Positions 54,717 through 63,747 of a DNA stretch of 64,000 nucleotides are shown one piece after another; position 1 is the first letter of the stretch; the number at the start of each line of letters is the position of its first letter. Made by a program: the position numbers and the translations under genes. The notes beneath the pieces are model-generated. The model ran no database searches, was not told the DNA's origin, and was given only the letters and a program-made list of their open reading frames with translations. The DNA lies in contig CACMPD010000003.1 in assembly GCA_902615425.1 (NCBI GenBank), forward strand, positions 1 through 64,000, given 5' to 3'. Source of the DNA: an uncultured Pelagibacteraceae bacterium (GTDB lineage: Bacteria; Pseudomonadota; Alphaproteobacteria; Pelagibacterales; Pelagibacteraceae).

Positions 54717-55629
54717 ATTTTCTGGTAATAAATCTAAATTTCCAAAAGAGATTTTTAATTAATCTTTTTAAGATAAAAATATCAGCCATTTTTTTTCTAT
54801 TTCCTGAATCAATAATAATTTCATTAATCTGAAACTTACAGGCACCTCTAATATCAAAGTAATATTTTTTGTCTAAATCAGGAAATTTTTCATAATAATT
54901 ATTGGTTATATGTTCAATAAAAGAATCTGGGTGTGGTTGATTATTTTCTTCAGGAATTAAAGTTGCTTTGAAATAATTCATACTAAGCGCGTGGAAACCA
55001 ATTGATGATCTCTCTGTAATACCATAATTATGTCTAAAGTTATGTGCTCTTTTTTCGAATGACCACCATTTGGATTTTAAAAAAGTTTCAAATTGTTTTT
55101 TAGTATAGATCCAAAAACAACAATAATTTTCTAAGTCATTGACGATGAAACTTTGACCCTCTATTTCAAAAAATTTGTCTAATTTTTTTGAAATATGAAT
55201 ACTATGCTTCTGATTAGTTTTATTATTCATTTCATATATAAAAAAACCTAAATGAAACCCTTTATTTGCTAATAAATCTTGATATTTTAGCCAATATTGT
55301 AGATTAACTTCTGAAAACTTAATGTCGTGCTCTAAGTAAGTAAAGTATTCATAGTCATTTTTTTGTTCTTCCATTAATGATCTACACTTCCATGTTAAAT
55401 AACCTTTATTCAGGTCACTATCACTTATTTGATGTTTGATAATTTTAGCATTTAAATTTTTATCATCCAAAAAATCATTATGTGTGTGAATAAAAATATC
55501 ATTTTTAATTGAAAGTGTTTTTAGATTGATTACATTTTCTTCAAGATAATCAAAACGTCTTAAATTTCTATAACCTTCTTTTTTTTCGGGATTTGGATTG
55601 TAAAAAGGTATATGAATAGATATAGACAT
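54709..55629 (-). CDS. Glycosyltransferase-like protein of unknown family
   Basis: A 306-aa protein without a family I can name. The N-terminus SISIHIPFYNPNP, the central YEYFTYLEHDIKFSEVN (about residues 96-112; similar to the DxD-like acidic site of GT-A transferases) and aromatic-rich segments suggest a glycosyltransferase fold. No membrane helix is seen except a weakly hydrophobic, basic C-terminus (RLIKNLFWKFRFITRKFN). It is divergent from two surface-polysaccharide genes, which supports this role. Moderate confidence. Confidence 0.55.
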   Translation of the reverse strand: MSISIHIPFYNPNPEKKEGYRNLRRFDYLEENVINLKTLSIKNDIFIHTHNDFLDDKNLNAKIIKHQISDSDLNKGYLTWKCRSLMEEQKNDYEYFTYLEHDIKFSEVNLQYWLKYQDLLANKGFHLGFFIYEMNNKTNQKHSIHISKKLDKFFEIEGQSFIVNDLENYCCFWIYTKKQFETFLKSKWWSFEKRAHNFRHNYGITERSSIGFHALSMNYFKATLIPEENNQPHPDSFIEHITNNYYEKFPDLDKKYYFDIRGACKFQINEIIIDSGNRKKMADIFILKRLIKNLFWKFRFITRKFN

Positions 55630-55670
55630 TATTTATTTTAAAATTATAAACATATTTATAACATTTAATA

Positions 55671-56624
55671 ATGAAAAAAATTCTAATAACGGGTGGTACA
55701 GGTTATCTAGGAAGAAATTTAGCTAATTTTTATAAGAAAAAATATAAAGTTTTTCTTGGCGCTCGTAATAATAAACAAAATTTCCTAGTAAAGAATTTAA
55801 CGAATTGTGAAGTAGTACCTTTAGATGTTTCTAATATTGAGTCTGTACATGATTGTTTAAATTATACTAAACCTGATATCGTAATTCATGCTGCAGCTAC
55901 AAAATTTGTCGACTTATCAGAAAAATTTCCATTTGAATGTATTGATATAAATATACTTGGATCTACTAATATTGTTCGAGCTTGTATAAACAAAAAAGTT
56001 CCAACAGTTATAGGTGTTTCAACCGATAAAGCATCACCACCAATCAAAAATATTTACGGTTTAAGTAAATCTTGTATGGAAAGACTTTTTTCATCAATAA
56101 AATCTTATAGTAAAACTAAATTTATTTGTGTGAGATATGGTAATGTAACATGGTCTACTGGATCTGTTCTACCAATTTGGAAACAAATGTATAAAAAAAA
56201 TAAGACTATACTTACCACTGGTCCTTATATGAGGCGGTTTTTTTTCTCAGTCAATGAAGCTGTAAGTTTAATTGATCAGGCTCTAAAACTTAAAAATAAA
56301 TTAAATGGAAAAATTCTTTCAGCTGAAATGAAATCTGCAAAAATGATTGATTTCTTAAAAGTCTGGACAAAAAAATTTGGTGGTAAATATAAAATAATTC
56401 AATCTAGAAAAGGTGATCGACAAGATGAATATCTTATTGGTGAAGACGAGTTAAAATATGCTAAAGAAATGAAAATTAAGAATAGAAAATATTTTGTTAT
56501 CGATTTTAATAATCTTTTAAAAAAACCACTTAAAGAAATAGTATCATCTGAAAATGCAAAGAGATTAGCGCAGTCTGAAATTGAAAAAATTATCAAGTTT
56601 GGTCTGAAATCTAATGACTTATAG
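55671..56624 (+). CDS. Nucleotide-sugar dehydratase/epimerase (PseB/CapD-type)
   Basis: An extended SDR of 317 aa. The cofactor motif TGGTGYLGRNLA (about residues 6-17), catalytic Tyr/Lys in IYGLSKSCMERL (about 126-137) and FICVRYGNVTWSTGSVLPIWKQM (about 150-172) match polysaccharide-biosynthesis proteins that convert UDP-GlcNAc to 4-keto-6-deoxy sugars. Probably makes a precursor of a surface sugar. It overlaps the nucleotidyltransferase gene by 11 nt. Confidence 0.85.
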   Translation: MKKILITGGTGYLGRNLANFYKKKYKVFLGARNNKQNFLVKNLTNCEVVPLDVSNIESVHDCLNYTKPDIVIHAAATKFVDLSEKFPFECIDINILGSTNIVRACINKKVPTVIGVSTDKASPPIKNIYGLSKSCMERLFSSIKSYSKTKFICVRYGNVTWSTGSVLPIWKQMYKKNKTILTTGPYMRRFFFSVNEAVSLIDQALKLKNKLNGKILSAEMKSAKMIDFLKVWTKKFGGKYKIIQSRKGDRQDEYLIGEDELKYAKEMKIKNRKYFVIDFNNLLKKPLKEIVSSENAKRLAQSEIEKIIKFGLKSNDL

Positions 56625-57294
56625 AAAAATAAATCATGCTTTTATAATGGCAGCTGGACGTGGAACCAGATTAATGCCACTTACCAAAAAAATACCTAAA
56701 GGTTTAGTTAAATTTAAACAAACTTCATTAATAGCAAGAGGTATCAAAAGACTGAAAAAATATATAAATTTTGTTCATATTTCAGTTGGTTATAAAGGGC
56801 CTATTTTAGCTAAACATTTAATAGAAGAAAAGGTTTCATCAATAATAAATACAGATAAAAAAGGTAATTCTTGGTGGATATTCAACTCTATATTTAAATC
56901 ATTTAACTCTCCAATTTATGTCTTAACTTGCGACAACGTCACTAACATTGATTTTAAAAAACTTGAGAAAGATTATTATAAAAAAGGTCAGCCTCTATGC
57001 ATGTTAATTCCAACAAAACCCATTAAAGGATTAGCGGGAGATTTTATTTTTAAAAAAAAGAATATTGTTAAAAAACTCTCAAGAACACAAAAATCTGATA
57101 TTTACTGCACCGGTATTCAAATATTAAATCCAAAAAAGATAAACGATAAAATTAAACCAACTGATGACTTTAATATTCTCTGGAAAAAACTAATTAAAAT
57201 CAGACAATTATATGTTTCTGATGTAATGCCAAAAAAATGGTACACAGTTGACAATTTAGATAACCTCAAAAAACTCAAAAAAATTTTTAAATAA
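56614..57294 (+). CDS. Sugar-phosphate nucleotidyltransferase family protein
   Basis: A 226-aa NTP-transferase. The N-terminal HAFIMAAGRGTRLMPLTKKIPKGLVKF (about residues 8-34) is the nucleotide-binding GxGxRxxPxTxxxPK motif, and VLTCDNVTNIDF near residue 107 carries the metal Asp. It probably activates a sugar-1-phosphate or choline-like head group for surface polymer synthesis, given its overlap with the PseB/CapD-type gene. Confidence 0.83.
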   Translation: MTYRKINHAFIMAAGRGTRLMPLTKKIPKGLVKFKQTSLIARGIKRLKKYINFVHISVGYKGPILAKHLIEEKVSSIINTDKKGNSWWIFNSIFKSFNSPIYVLTCDNVTNIDFKKLEKDYYKKGQPLCMLIPTKPIKGLAGDFIFKKKNIVKKLSRTQKSDIYCTGIQILNPKKINDKIKPTDDFNILWKKLIKIRQLYVSDVMPKKWYTVDNLDNLKKLKKIFK

Positions 57295-57299
57295 ATCTT

Positions 57300-58067
57300 T
57301 TAAGACTTTATGCTGTAACCTTTTTTAAGTAATATAGAGACAATAATCACGCAAACTGACAAAAATAACACCATTAAACCCACACTAATCCAAATATTAA
57401 AATCTGATATGCCATAGAAGGAGTATCTAAGGCTACTAATTAGGTAAACAACTGGATTAAAATAAGTAACCACTTGCCAAAATTCAGGTAACATATCTAA
57501 TGAATAAAGACTTCCACCTAAAAATACCATTGGTGTTATCACAAAAGATGGGATTATTGACATCTGTTCAAAGTCCTTGCTAACTAAACCAACTAAAAAT
57601 CCAAATAATGCAAATGTAAAAGAAACGAGAACTAGTAAAAAAATCATTAGCAATGGATATTGAACTTGTACATCAGCAAAAAATTGTGCTGTTAAAAAAA
57701 TTACAAAACCAACAATCAGTGTTTTGGTAGCTCCAGCACTTACAAATGCCAATACAATTTCATAAGCGGATATAGGTGCAGCTAAAATCTCATAAATAGT
57801 CCCATTAAATTTTGGAAAAAAAATTCCAAAAGAAGTATTACTTATTGATTGAGTTAATAGAGTTAACATCAGTAATCCTGGAACTATAAAAGATCCATAA
57901 CTGATACCATCAATTTTTTGAACATAACCACCGATCACAGAACCAAAAACAATAAAATATAATGATGTTGAGATTACTGGTGATAAAAGAGATTGACCTA
58001 AAGTTCGTCTAAATCTATCCATTTCATGGAAGTAAATAGCTTTAAATCCATAATAATTAATTTTCAT
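57300..58067 (-). CDS. ABC-2 type transporter permease
   Basis: A 255-aa membrane permease with about six helices, of the ABC-2 export family: the N-terminal [35 protein letters not shown] and [37 protein letters not shown] are typical. It is the membrane partner of the adjacent ATPase with which it overlaps by 11 nt. Exported substrate unknown (multidrug or envelope component). Confidence 0.9.
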   Translation of the reverse strand: MKINYYGFKAIYFHEMDRFRRTLGQSLLSPVISTSLYFIVFGSVIGGYVQKIDGISYGSFIVPGLLMLTLLTQSISNTSFGIFFPKFNGTIYEILAAPISAYEIVLAFVSAGATKTLIVGFVIFLTAQFFADVQVQYPLLMIFLLVLVSFTFALFGFLVGLVSKDFEQMSIIPSFVITPMVFLGGSLYSLDMLPEFWQVVTYFNPVVYLISSLRYSFYGISDFNIWISVGLMVLFLSVCVIIVSILLKKGYSIKS

Positions 58068-58992
58068 TATTTTCCCTTACTAAAGTAACAAATATTTTTT
58101 CTAAATTACTTTGCTCTGTTTTTAAATCTCTCAATTTTAATCCTGAGTCTTTTATATCTTGTAAAAGATTTGTAATCCCTGTCTGTTTTTCTTCGAGGTT
58201 GTAAGTGTAAACTAGCGACATTTTATTATTTCCAATAATTAAATTATATTTTTTTAATGAATCTGGAATATCTTGAATTTCCTCCTGTAATTCAACAGAT
58301 AAAACTTTTCGACCCATTTTTTTTATAAGTTCTTTCTTTTGTTCTACAATGATAATTTCTCCTTGATTAATAACTCCCACTCGATCAGCAATCGCTTCGG
58401 CCTCTTCAATATAATGAGTTGTTAAAATAATTGTAACACCTATTTCTCTTAATGATTTTACCACCTTCCACATCTCTTGTCTTAATTCAACATCTACACC
58501 GGCAGTAGGTTCATCTAAAAATAAAATTTTTGGTTCATGAGACAATGCTTTAGCGATTAAAACTCTTCTTTTCATTCCACCTGATAATTTTCGCAAGATT
58601 AAATCTTTTTTGTCCCAAAGACTGAGTTGTTTCAAGACTTTTTCAATATGCTTTGGATCAGGTTTTTTTCCATACAAACCTCTTGAATAAGAAACGTTAT
58701 TAAAAACAGTTTCAAATTGCTCTAAAGTTAATTCCTGAGGAACGAGTCCTATACGTGATCTTGTTTCCCTATAATTCTCAATGATATCAAAGTCTTCAAC
58801 TGTAACTTTTCCTGATGATGGTTTTACAATGCCACAAATAATGCTAATCAAAGTAGTTTTACCTGCACCATTGGGTCCAAGCATCGCAAAAATTTCTCCT
58901 TTTTTGATATTGAGGTTTATATTTTTTAAAGCATTAAAGCCGTTATCATAAACTTTTGAGAGATTATTAATTACTATTTGATTTTCTGACAT
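58057..58992 (-). CDS. ABC transporter ATP-binding protein
   Basis: A 311-aa ATPase. Walker [10 protein letters not shown] (about residues 39-47), signature [15 protein letters not shown] (about 138-152) and Walker [13 protein letters not shown] (about 159-170) are intact. It has the extra C-terminal domain of YadG/CcmA-type drug-export ATPases. It pairs with the overlapping ABC-2 permease gene. Substrate unknown. Confidence 0.93.
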   Translation of the reverse strand: MSENQIVINNLSKVYDNGFNALKNINLNIKKGEIFAMLGPNGAGKTTLISIICGIVKPSSGKVTVEDFDIIENYRETRSRIGLVPQELTLEQFETVFNNVSYSRGLYGKKPDPKHIEKVLKQLSLWDKKDLILRKLSGGMKRRVLIAKALSHEPKILFLDEPTAGVDVELRQEMWKVVKSLREIGVTIILTTHYIEEAEAIADRVGVINQGEIIIVEQKKELIKKMGRKVLSVELQEEIQDIPDSLKKYNLIIGNNKMSLVYTYNLEEKQTGITNLLQDIKDSGLKLRDLKTEQSNLEKIFVTLVRENNEN

Positions 58993-59033
58993 TCGGTCAG
59001 TTATATAATTATTAATTCACTTAATACAATCAA

Positions 59034-60479
59034 CTAAAATTTGATCTTTTTAGCTTTTAGAACCAATAAAGGTAAAAAAGTTGCGATGATAAAAGACAAA
59101 AATAATAATGATTGGGATATAAACGGACTAAATATTTCTTTTGATAACAATATTCCAACTAACAAACTCTTTGAGAAATCTGGTGAAGGAAATAACAAAA
59201 ATCCAGCTATAAACCCAATAATGATTGATATATATGCGGTTTTTTCATCAAACTTATTATAAAAACTATAAAAAACTGTTATCACGAACGCACAACAAAA
59301 TAAGTCAGCCAGTAAAAACAAATATAAAATATCAAAGCCATAAGATGCAATTACAAAAGATATTACAGATAAAAATACAATTATATATTTTGAAAAATTT
59401 ATATAATTAATTTTTTTTTTAAATTCAAATGTAGCTTTTCCATCGACTATTATTAAACTTGATATCGCATTAATTAAGGTATCTACTGTGGAGATAGTTA
59501 ATGCTAGACCTAAAATAATAATTACTATTGATAAAAATATTGCTTGTTCATTTAGTAATAAGTAAAAAAAACTTAGATCGGGCCTTATTGATGAATTGAG
59601 TGAAAAACCAACTAGTCCTGTAAAACCCATAAAAAAAACAATCGGCACAATTATCAAAAAAGATATAATCAAACTTTTTTTTAAAGTTTTATAATCTTTT
59701 GCTGCATAAATACGTTGCCAATTGCCTTGGTGAAATAAATTTGTTGCTGCGACAGCAATAAAAAAAGTCAAACCAGAAGTATAGCCAGGTAAATAAGATC
59801 CACTTAGAAGTTGTGGATTTTTTTCTTTTACAAAATCAAATGAAAATTTTGATCCAGTTAAAGACAAAATATATATTAAAGAAATCAATAATAAAAAACT
59901 AATGACAAACATTTGAATGTTGTCAGTTAGTATTGAAGCTTTTAATCCACCATATAGTGTATAAGATAAAGTACATAAAAGGACGATTAAAGCAGTGAAC
60001 CAAAGATCAGTGCCTGAAATATAGTTAATCAAGACTGCAACAGCAGTAACTTCGGCACATAAGAAAATAAACATATAAAAAATTGTCATCAGCAAAATAA
60101 GTTTAAATAAGCTTTTACGAAATTTTTTTCTTAAAAATTCAATTAGTGTGGAACCTTGAGGAAACTCTTTTCTAATTTTTTTTCCAAGATATATAAAAAA
60201 AAACATTGGAAAAGCTGTTCCTAGAGAATATCCAATTACTGCACCTAATCCTCCCCAGGTTGCAGCTGAGGCAGGTCCAAAAAGAATCCATGCACCTAAT
60301 GCAGATGCTGTCAAACTCGTAGTCAATGAGAGAAATCCAATATTTCTATTCGCAGTTAAATAGTTTTTTAAACCTTGATAGTTTTTAGAGTAATAAATTC
60401 CAAGTGATAAAAAAATTAAACATATTATAGTTACTAAAGATAATGCAGTTGATTGCGTTAAAAAATATGTTTTATCCAT
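59034..60479 (-). CDS. thiV: Sodium:solute symporter under TPP riboswitch control (ThiV-like)
   Basis: A 481-aa SSS-family transporter with about 13 helices; typical segments are FGPASAATWGGLGAVIGYSLGTAFPMF (about residues 68-95) and NLFHQGNWQRIYAAKDYKTLKKS near 245. The mRNA leader is a TPP riboswitch, so uptake is of thiamine or a precursor. In SAR11 a TPP-riboswitch-linked SSS transporter, ThiV, is proposed to import the pyrimidine precursor HMP, because these cells lack its synthesis. The match of family and riboswitch makes this the likely role here. No other thiamine gene is seen in the window. Confidence 0.9.
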   Translation of the reverse strand: MDKTYFLTQSTALSLVTIICLIFLSLGIYYSKNYQGLKNYLTANRNIGFLSLTTSLTASALGAWILFGPASAATWGGLGAVIGYSLGTAFPMFFFIYLGKKIRKEFPQGSTLIEFLRKKFRKSLFKLILLMTIFYMFIFLCAEVTAVAVLINYISGTDLWFTALIVLLCTLSYTLYGGLKASILTDNIQMFVISFLLLISLIYILSLTGSKFSFDFVKEKNPQLLSGSYLPGYTSGLTFFIAVAATNLFHQGNWQRIYAAKDYKTLKKSLIISFLIIVPIVFFMGFTGLVGFSLNSSIRPDLSFFYLLLNEQAIFLSIVIIILGLALTISTVDTLINAISSLIIVDGKATFEFKKKINYINFSKYIIVFLSVISFVIASYGFDILYLFLLADLFCCAFVITVFYSFYNKFDEKTAYISIIIGFIAGFLLFPSPDFSKSLLVGILLSKEIFSPFISQSLLFLSFIIATFLPLLVLKAKKIKF

Positions 60480-60550
60480 TGTTCCCTTTCTGAATTACCG
60501 GACAGGTTCATAGGGTTTAATCTCAGTCTGTCAAGACACCCCTTTAAACA
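60480..60550 (-). promoter_or_regulatory. TPP riboswitch (THI element)
   Basis: The minus strand leader has the conserved THI elements in order: GGGGTGTC, CTGAGAT, ACCCT, GAACCTG, CCGG and GTAAT, ending AGGGAACA. P1 can form between TGTTT and GAACA, and its 3' strand lies directly before the thiV ATG, covering the GGGA ribosome-binding region. This suggests control of translation start rather than of termination. Confidence 0.93.
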
Positions 60551-60613
60551 TATTAATTTATTTTATTGAATTAGAAAAGAACAAATCAAAATTTCGAAAT
60601 TAATTTAAATTGA

Positions 60614-61198
60614 TTATAGTTTTATTTTATCAATTTGTGCGTGAGCTTCTTTAATTGATTTTTCATAATCTAGTGCCATTTGATCCGCACTGATTGTCTC
60701 AACTTTTTCTATACCAAAGAAATTCAAAATAAATTTCAACCAAGGAGTTAAAAAGTCCTCATTACTATTTAACTTAGTTCCTCCTGATGTAATTACTAAA
60801 TACGCTTTTTTATTTTTTAACAAACCTTCTCTTCTACCATTAGGTTTAAATTTAAATGTTTCTCCAATTCTTGCTGCCAAATCCGACCAAGCTTTTAAAG
60901 TTGCAGGAGGACCATAATTATAAATTGGTGCTGAAATAATTATAATATCACTCTCTTTGAGCTCTTTTACGAGTTGATTAGAAAGCTCAAACATTTTTTT
61001 GTGGTTTTCATTTTGATCTTTTTCGTCAATATTCATTCCAGATTCCGTTAAACCACTCACAAAAACCATTTCTTCATTTAGATCTCTATATATAACTTCA
61101 TCTTCAGGTTTTTTAATTTTTTCTAGTAATTTTTTAGCTAAAGCTCTTGAGGTCGAACCCTCTTTTCTGGCACTTGAGTCAATTTGATAAATCTTCAT
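60614..61198 (-). CDS. azoR: FMN-dependent NADH-azoreductase family
   Basis: A flavodoxin-like quinone/azo reductase of 194 aa. The N-terminus MKIYQIDSSARKEGSTSRALAKKLL and the flavin-site segments SAPIYNYGPPATLKAWSD (about residues 88-105) and VITSGGTKLNSNEDF are characteristic. It probably performs two-electron quinone reduction to limit oxidative stress. I start at the ATG at 61198, not the TTG six bases before it. It is 6 bases downstream of the ccdA stop. Confidence 0.9.
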   Translation of the reverse strand: MKIYQIDSSARKEGSTSRALAKKLLEKIKKPEDEVIYRDLNEEMVFVSGLTESGMNIDEKDQNENHKKMFELSNQLVKELKESDIIIISAPIYNYGPPATLKAWSDLAARIGETFKFKPNGRREGLLKNKKAYLVITSGGTKLNSNEDFLTPWLKFILNFFGIEKVETISADQMALDYEKSIKEAHAQIDKIKL

Positions 61199-61204
61199 AA
61201 ACAA

Positions 61205-61912
61205 TTATCCAAAATTTTGCAAAAAAGGAAATATATTAAGTAAATAATAACCTAATGCTTGTAACTGATTTGTTAATATTAATATACCGGTAATTAATAA
61301 TATTACACCACCAATTTTTGAAATTAAATTAATGTTCTTTTTGAAATTTTTTGAAAAAATTAAAAATTTTTGAATTAAATAACCCGATAAAATAAATGGT
61401 AACGCAAGACCTAAAGAATAAAATGATAAAAGTATAATACCTCTATTGATGCTCTCTTCTGTTGAGGCAAGTGCTAAGATTGATCCAAGAATAGGGCCTA
61501 TGCATGGTGTCCAACCAAAAGCAAAAGCCATACCAATCAATATTGGGCTAAAAAAATTAGTGTTACTATTTGTGTAAAGTCTTTTTTCATAATTCAAAAA
61601 TTTTAAATTTATAATTCCAATTAAATGTAAAGATAAAATACAGATTACTAATCCAGCACCAATTCTTAATTCATTTGAATTTTGTAATAACACTTGGCCT
61701 AAAAAAGTTGAAGCAGCTCCAAAAATGATAAAAACAATTGAAAAACCAATTGTAAAAAGAATGATAGGAATTAAGTTTATATTTTTTTTTTCTATTAATT
61801 CATTGAGTGAAGTACCAGAAATATAAGAGATATAACCAGGTATTAATGGTAATACACATGGGGATAAAAAACTTATCAAACCCGCGCCTAAAGCAATAAA
61901 AATTTCTAACAT
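61205..61912 (-). CDS. ccdA: Cytochrome c biogenesis protein CcdA
   Basis: A 235-aa six-helix membrane protein that carries reducing power from cytosolic thioredoxin to the periplasm. The first-helix motif GLISFLSPCVLPLIPGYISYISG (about residues 11-33) and the repeat FGWTPCIGPILGSILALAS (about 133-151) each carry the redox Cys. Full length for the family. Needed for cytochrome c maturation and disulfide control. Confidence 0.95.
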   Translation of the reverse strand: MLEIFIALGAGLISFLSPCVLPLIPGYISYISGTSLNELIEKKNINLIPIILFTIGFSIVFIIFGAASTFLGQVLLQNSNELRIGAGLVICILSLHLIGIINLKFLNYEKRLYTNSNTNFFSPILIGMAFAFGWTPCIGPILGSILALASTEESINRGIILLSFYSLGLALPFILSGYLIQKFLIFSKNFKKNINLISKIGGVILLITGILILTNQLQALGYYLLNIFPFLQNFG

Positions 61913-61931
61913 CTAATAAATAAAATTTATA

Positions 61932-62780
61932 TTATTCTTTATAAGGAACAACCTGGTGTTTTTGAGTACCAAGTTTATCTATGCCTAGAACTACTTCCTC
62001 CCCACCTTTTAAAAAATGAGGTGGTTTCATGTTTTCTCCAACACCTGGGGGTGTCCCGGTGCAACAAATATCACCAGGATGTAAACTCATACACGAGCTC
62101 ATATAAGAAACTAAAGTTTTAACATCAAAAATCATTTTACTTGTATTTCCAGTTTGCATTCTTTTCCCATTTACATCTAAAAACATATTTAAATTTTGAT
62201 AGTCCGGTAATTCATCTGTAGTAACTATAAATGGACCTATTGGACCGAAAGTATCAAAACCCTTTCCTTTGTCCCAAGTTAGACCTCTATTCTTTTGAAA
62301 ATCTCTTTCACTAACATCATTAACTAGAAAAAAACCAAGAACATGGTCTAAGGCGTTTTCAATACTAACATTTGTAGCTTTTTTTCCAATTACAAAACCA
62401 ATTTCAACTTCCCAATCAGTGTGGTTAGATCCCTTAGGAACAATGATAGGATCGTTTGGTCCAGTAATACAACTAGTAAATTTTGAGAAAATAATCGGTT
62501 CTTTTGGTATCGGCAAATTTTGTTCTTCGGCATGATCTTTGAAATTTAAACCAATACCAATAAATTTTGATGGGTTAGAAACGCATGCACCTATTCTAGA
62601 ACTTGAATCAAGCTTTGGTAAACTTGAAATATCAGTTTTTTTAATTTTCTCTAATGTATCAAAATTCAATGTGTCAGGGTTTAAATCATTAATAATTGAT
62701 GACAAATCTCGGTAATTGTTTTCACTATCTATGATTGCTGGTTTTTCTTCTCCAACACTACCTATTCTACATAATTTCAT
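61932..62780 (-). CDS. Fumarylacetoacetate hydrolase family protein
   Basis: A 282-aa FAH-fold enzyme. The segment PSKFIGIGLNFKDHAEEQNLP (about residues 71-91) and the metal-site residues in DWEVEIGFVIGKKA (about 127) and VNDVSERDFQKNRG (about 155-168), with CCTGTPPGVG near 241, match the family. Members hydrolyse C-C bonds or decarboxylate 2-oxo acids, often ending aromatic or sugar-acid degradation. The neighbouring ROK kinase and Gfo/Idh/MocA genes fit a sugar-acid role. Confidence 0.88.
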   Translation of the reverse strand: MKLCRIGSVGEEKPAIIDSENNYRDLSSIINDLNPDTLNFDTLEKIKKTDISSLPKLDSSSRIGACVSNPSKFIGIGLNFKDHAEEQNLPIPKEPIIFSKFTSCITGPNDPIIVPKGSNHTDWEVEIGFVIGKKATNVSIENALDHVLGFFLVNDVSERDFQKNRGLTWDKGKGFDTFGPIGPFIVTTDELPDYQNLNMFLDVNGKRMQTGNTSKMIFDVKTLVSYMSSCMSLHPGDICCTGTPPGVGENMKPPHFLKGGEEVVLGIDKLGTQKHQVVPYKE

Positions 62781-62841
62781 ATTTCTCTTCCTGGACTTAA
62801 ATAATTAGCTCCTTTTGTAGTAAATGAATTTTATTCACTAG

Positions 62842-63744
62842 TCAATAATTAGTGGTTCTTGCTAATCGAGCTGCACCCCGAACACCGCTTGCATCACCAA
62901 ATTTGGGTTTTAAAAAAGTCCCCTCAAATTCACCCCCTGCTACAAATTTTTTCATTTTTTGTTTAATTTCATCTAAAAAATTTATTTCGTTAGATACCCC
63001 ACCCCCGAAAACAAACACATCTGGATCAATAATATTAACAACAGTGGCTAAAGACATAGCGAGTTGATCTTTATATTTATCAATTAATTTTTCTGCATCT
63101 AAATCAAGTTTTCTATGCATCTCAAATATCTTTTGAGCAGATAATTCCTTTTTAAACTCGTTTTTGAACGCTTTAGAAATACCTATACCCGCAACAAAGT
63201 TTTCTATTTCCCCAGCTCTTAAATTAGTTTTTTTTATTTGAACACCTTCAATACAAGCACTCGGTATTTGATTATGTCCCCATTCTCCAGTAATTCCATT
63301 AGGTCCATTGACAATTCGTTTATCTATAACTAAACCACCTCCAACACCAGATCCAAGAATTACCCCAAAAACTATTTTGTAATGTTTTCCAGAACCGTCT
63401 ATTGCTTCTGATAAAGCAAAACAGTTTGCATCATTTTCACAATAAATTTCTTTACCTATCTCACTCCGCAAATCTCTTTGTAAAGGTTTGCCATTAATCC
63501 AAAAAGAGTTAGGTGCATTCTTAACTAGTCCTGTTTGAATAGAATGAATCCCTGGATGACACACACCCACTGGTAATTCTTTACCAGCTTTACGTTCGAG
63601 TTCTATAACTATTTTTTTTATTATAGATAATGTATCTTTATAATTTTTTGGAACTTCAGTTCTTTCTCTGTGATGTTCATTACCAACATCATCTAATAAT
63701 ACATACTCTATTTTACTTGCCCCAAGATCAATACCAATCTGCAT
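62842..63744 (-). CDS. ROK family sugar kinase with degenerate zinc site
   Basis: A 300-aa ROK-family kinase. The N-terminal phosphate motif IGIDLGASKIEYVLL, ENDANCFALSEA (about residues 101-112), GVILGSGVGGGLVI (about 127-140) and GEWGHNQIP (about 152) match fructokinase-like members. The usual CxCGxxGC zinc motif after GEWGHN is lost: only one Cys remains (SACIEGVQIKKTN). Activity may therefore be altered. It lies 3 nt downstream of a Gfo/Idh/MocA gene, suggesting sugar catabolism. Confidence 0.88.
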   Translation of the reverse strand: MQIGIDLGASKIEYVLLDDVGNEHHRERTEVPKNYKDTLSIIKKIVIELERKAGKELPVGVCHPGIHSIQTGLVKNAPNSFWINGKPLQRDLRSEIGKEIYCENDANCFALSEAIDGSGKHYKIVFGVILGSGVGGGLVIDKRIVNGPNGITGEWGHNQIPSACIEGVQIKKTNLRAGEIENFVAGIGISKAFKNEFKKELSAQKIFEMHRKLDLDAEKLIDKYKDQLAMSLATVVNIIDPDVFVFGGGVSNEINFLDEIKQKMKKFVAGGEFEGTFLKPKFGDASGVRGAARLARTTNY

Positions 63745-63747
63745 ATT

